Assembly: GCA_029289235.1 (NCBI GenBank)
Contig: JARFTZ010000048.1
Location: 62,001-126,000 of the forward strand
DNA length: 64,000 nt
DNA from: Gammaproteobacteria bacterium
GTDB taxonomy: Bacteria; Pseudomonadota; Gammaproteobacteria; Burkholderiales; Rhodocyclaceae
Direction: 5' to 3'
The position numbers and the translations under genes are program-made. Of this stretch, positions 62,303 to 64,000 are shown piece after piece (positions within the stretch are counted from its first letter, which is position 1; every line of letters begins with the position of its first letter). Under the pieces are notes generated by a model, which saw only the letters and a list, made by a program, of their open reading frames with translations, was not told the DNA's origin and made no database searches.

Positions 62303-64000
62303 AGCGGGCTTTCTGTTTCGCGCTCTTCTGGTTGCTCCCCACGATTGCGGGAGCGGCCGGGTTGCTGCCGCCCGAGCAGGCGTTTCGGCCATCGGCGAGC
62401 GCCCTGGACGGCCAGACCGTGGAAGTGCGTTTCGACATCGCCGACGGCTACTATCTCTATCGCGACAAGTTCCGCTTCGCCGTCGAGCCGGATACGCTGC
62501 GCCTTGGCACGCCCGCCTTGCCGCCGGGCAAGGAGAAGATGGACGATACCTTCGGCCAGGTCGAGGTCTATTACCGGGAGGTGGCGATTCGCCTGCCGGT
62601 CGAGCGCAACAGCTCGGGGAATTTGCCTCTCGTGTTGCACGTCACCTCGCAGGGGTGTGCCGATCTCGGCGTCTGCTATCCGCCGTTGAAGCAGACACTC
62701 AGCGTCGAATTGTTCGACTCGCCCGATCCGTCTGCAGTCCCGGCTGCGCCAGCGGCAGGCAATGACGAATCCGGGCGGATTGCGGCGATGCTCGCGAATG
62801 CCTCGTCCTGGTGGGTGGCGATCAGCTTTTTCGGCTTCGGTCTGCTGCTCTCGCTGACGCCGTGCACCTTCCCGATGATCCCGATCCTCTCCGGCATCAT
62901 CGTCGGCGCCGGACGCGATGGCCAGCCGGTTTCGCGCGGACGGGCCTTTGCGTTGTCGCTGGCCTACGTGTTCGGCATGGCGCTGACGCATGCCGTCGCC
63001 GGTGTCGCAGCCGGACTGACCGGGACGCTGATCTCAGCCGCACTGCAGAACGCCTGGGTGCTGGGCGGCATGGCGCTGATCTTCGTGGTGCTGGCGCTGT
63101 CGATGTTCGGCCTGTTCGAGCTGCAGATGCCCTCGTTCCTGCAGAGCAGGATTTCCGAGGAGTCCGCGCAATTGCGCGGTGGTCATCTGCCGGCGGTAGC
63201 GCTCATGGGCGCGCTTTCGTCGCTGGTGGTCGGGCCGTGCGTGGCGGCGCCGCTGGCCGGCGCATTGCTCTATATCGGCGGCACCGGCGATGCCCTGCTC
63301 GGTGGCCTGGCGCTGTTCTGCCTGGCTCTGGGCATGGGCGTGCCGCTGCTCGCGGTCGGGTTGTCGGCAGGCAGCCTTTTGCCCAAGGCCGGGCCGTGGA
63401 TGGCGGCGATCAACAAGGTTTTTGGCGTCGTGCTGCTGGCCAGCGCGCTATGGATCGTCAGTCCGCTGATTCCGGTCGTCGCGCAAATGCTGGCCTGGGC
63501 GCTGCTGCTGATCGTTCCGGCGATCTATCTGCACGCCCTCGACCCGTTGCCGCCGCAGGCGCATGGCTGGCAGCGCTTCGGCAAGGCGGTGGGCGTGGTC
63601 ATGTTGCTGACCGGTGCGGCGATGCTGGTCGGAGTGCTCTCCGGCGCCCGTGATCCGCTGCAGCCGCTGGCCCGGATCGGTATGGCCGGCGGCAGCGAGG
63701 TGCGCCCGTTGCCGTTCGAGCGGGTGCGTTCGCTGGCGGAACTCGACGCCCGCATCGCCAGCGCCGGTCGTCCTGTCATGCTCGATTTCTATGCGGACTG
63801 GTGCGTCTCCTGCAAGGAGATGGAGCGCTTCACCTTTGCCGATCCGCGCGTCCGCGCCAGGCTCTCGGGCTGGCTGCTGCTGCAGGCCGACGTCACGGCG
63901 AATTCCGCCGAGGACAAGGCGCTGCTGGCGCACTTCAAGCTCTTCGGTCCGCCGGGCATCGTCTTCTTCGACCCGTCAGGGCGCGAGGTACCCGGGGTGC
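62299..64000 (+). CDS. dsbD: Thiol:disulfide interchange protein DsbD, 3' end cut by window edge
   Basis: 567 residues visible, no stop before the window ends, so the extreme C-terminus is missing. It carries electrons from cytoplasmic thioredoxin to periplasmic disulfide proteins. Layout: signal peptide (about 1-19), the N-terminal nDsbD immunoglobulin-like domain with CADLGVCYP (Cys pair), a membrane part of about eight helices with LTPCTFPMIPIL and VVGPCVAAPLAG (the two membrane Cys), and the C-terminal thioredoxin-like domain with WCVSCK. It starts inside the cutA stop. Confidence 0.96.
   Translation, partial: MKRAFCFALFWLLPTIAGAAGLLPPEQAFRPSASALDGQTVEVRFDIADGYYLYRDKFRFAVEPDTLRLGTPALPPGKEKMDDTFGQVEVYYREVAIRLPVERNSSGNLPLVLHVTSQGCADLGVCYPPLKQTLSVELFDSPDPSAVPAAPAAGNDESGRIAAMLANASSWWVAISFFGFGLLLSLTPCTFPMIPILSGIIVGAGRDGQPVSRGRAFALSLAYVFGMALTHAVAGVAAGLTGTLISAALQNAWVLGGMALIFVVLALSMFGLFELQMPSFLQSRISEESAQLRGGHLPAVALMGALSSLVVGPCVAAPLAGALLYIGGTGDALLGGLALFCLALGMGVPLLAVGLSAGSLLPKAGPWMAAINKVFGVVLLASALWIVSPLIPVVAQMLAWALLLIVPAIYLHALDPLPPQAHGWQRFGKAVGVVMLLTGAAMLVGVLSGARDPLQPLARIGMAGGSEVRPLPFERVRSLAELDARIASAGRPVMLDFYADWCVSCKEMERFTFADPRVRARLSGWLLLQADVTANSAEDKALLAHFKLFGPPGIVFFDPSGREVPGV

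Overview
The window is GC-rich, densely coded chromosomal DNA. It looks like a betaproteobacterium of the Rhodocyclales type (Dechloromonas/Azonexus/Azoarcus-like). This is inferred from gene orders (dacA-dat-ybeD-lipB-lipA; ruvC-ruvA-ruvB-ybgC-tolQRAB-pal-cpoB-queE; a QseE-QseG-QseF triplet), from protein families and from codon style; no rRNA or tRNA is present to prove it. I see no insertion sequence, prophage, CRISPR array, tRNA or rRNA.

Left part (1-25.6 kb): a truncated membrane sensor kinase; a 6PGDH-like oxidoreductase; a Spy/CpxP-like periplasmic protein; a tightly overlapping four-gene tripartite exporter operon (TolC-type lipoprotein, HlyD/MacA-type adaptor, separate MacB-like ATPase and permease); pta with a clear terminator; the cell-wall and lipoate cluster dacA-dat-ybeD-lipB-lipA followed by nfo; then an NSS-type sodium symporter, a lactonase-type beta-propeller and arginase. 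After these come a FeeM-like N-acyltransferase, a bactofilin, a GlrK/QseG/GlrR two-component locus, a DUF4197 protein and a BamE-like lipoprotein.

Middle (25.6-48.6 kb): metH is preceded by a complete leader made of a sigma70 promoter, a SAM-II riboswitch and an intrinsic terminator; murB follows metH by 2 nt. Everything from 30.6 to 52.3 kb then lies on the minus strand. In transcription order this holds a TAXI-type TRAP operon, ruvC-ruvA-(AI-2E permease)-ruvB, ybgC-tolQRAB-pal-cpoB, queE, a PilZ protein, an operon of P-type ATPase + two NuoL/NuoM-type ion-channel subunits + diguanylate cyclase, and finally queC with an unknown acidic protein.

Right part (48.7-64 kb): the TRAP operon (solute-binding protein, DUF1850 lipoprotein, fused permease) is divergent from a DctB/DctD-like two-component pair. 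The 398-bp gap between them carries a perfect -24/-12 sigma54 promoter pointing at the TRAP genes and three strong dyads upstream of it, so the pair very probably controls the transporter. Then follow a small cytochrome c, a LysE-type exporter, ilvD, lgt, methylmalonyl-CoA epimerase, a 531-residue protein I do not recognise, cutA and the start of dsbD, which runs off the right edge.

The observations I rate highest are the SAM-II-controlled metH-murB unit, the sigma54/dyad control region of the TAXI-TRAP operon, and the P-type ATPase/NuoL/NuoM/diguanylate cyclase operon lying between queE and queC.
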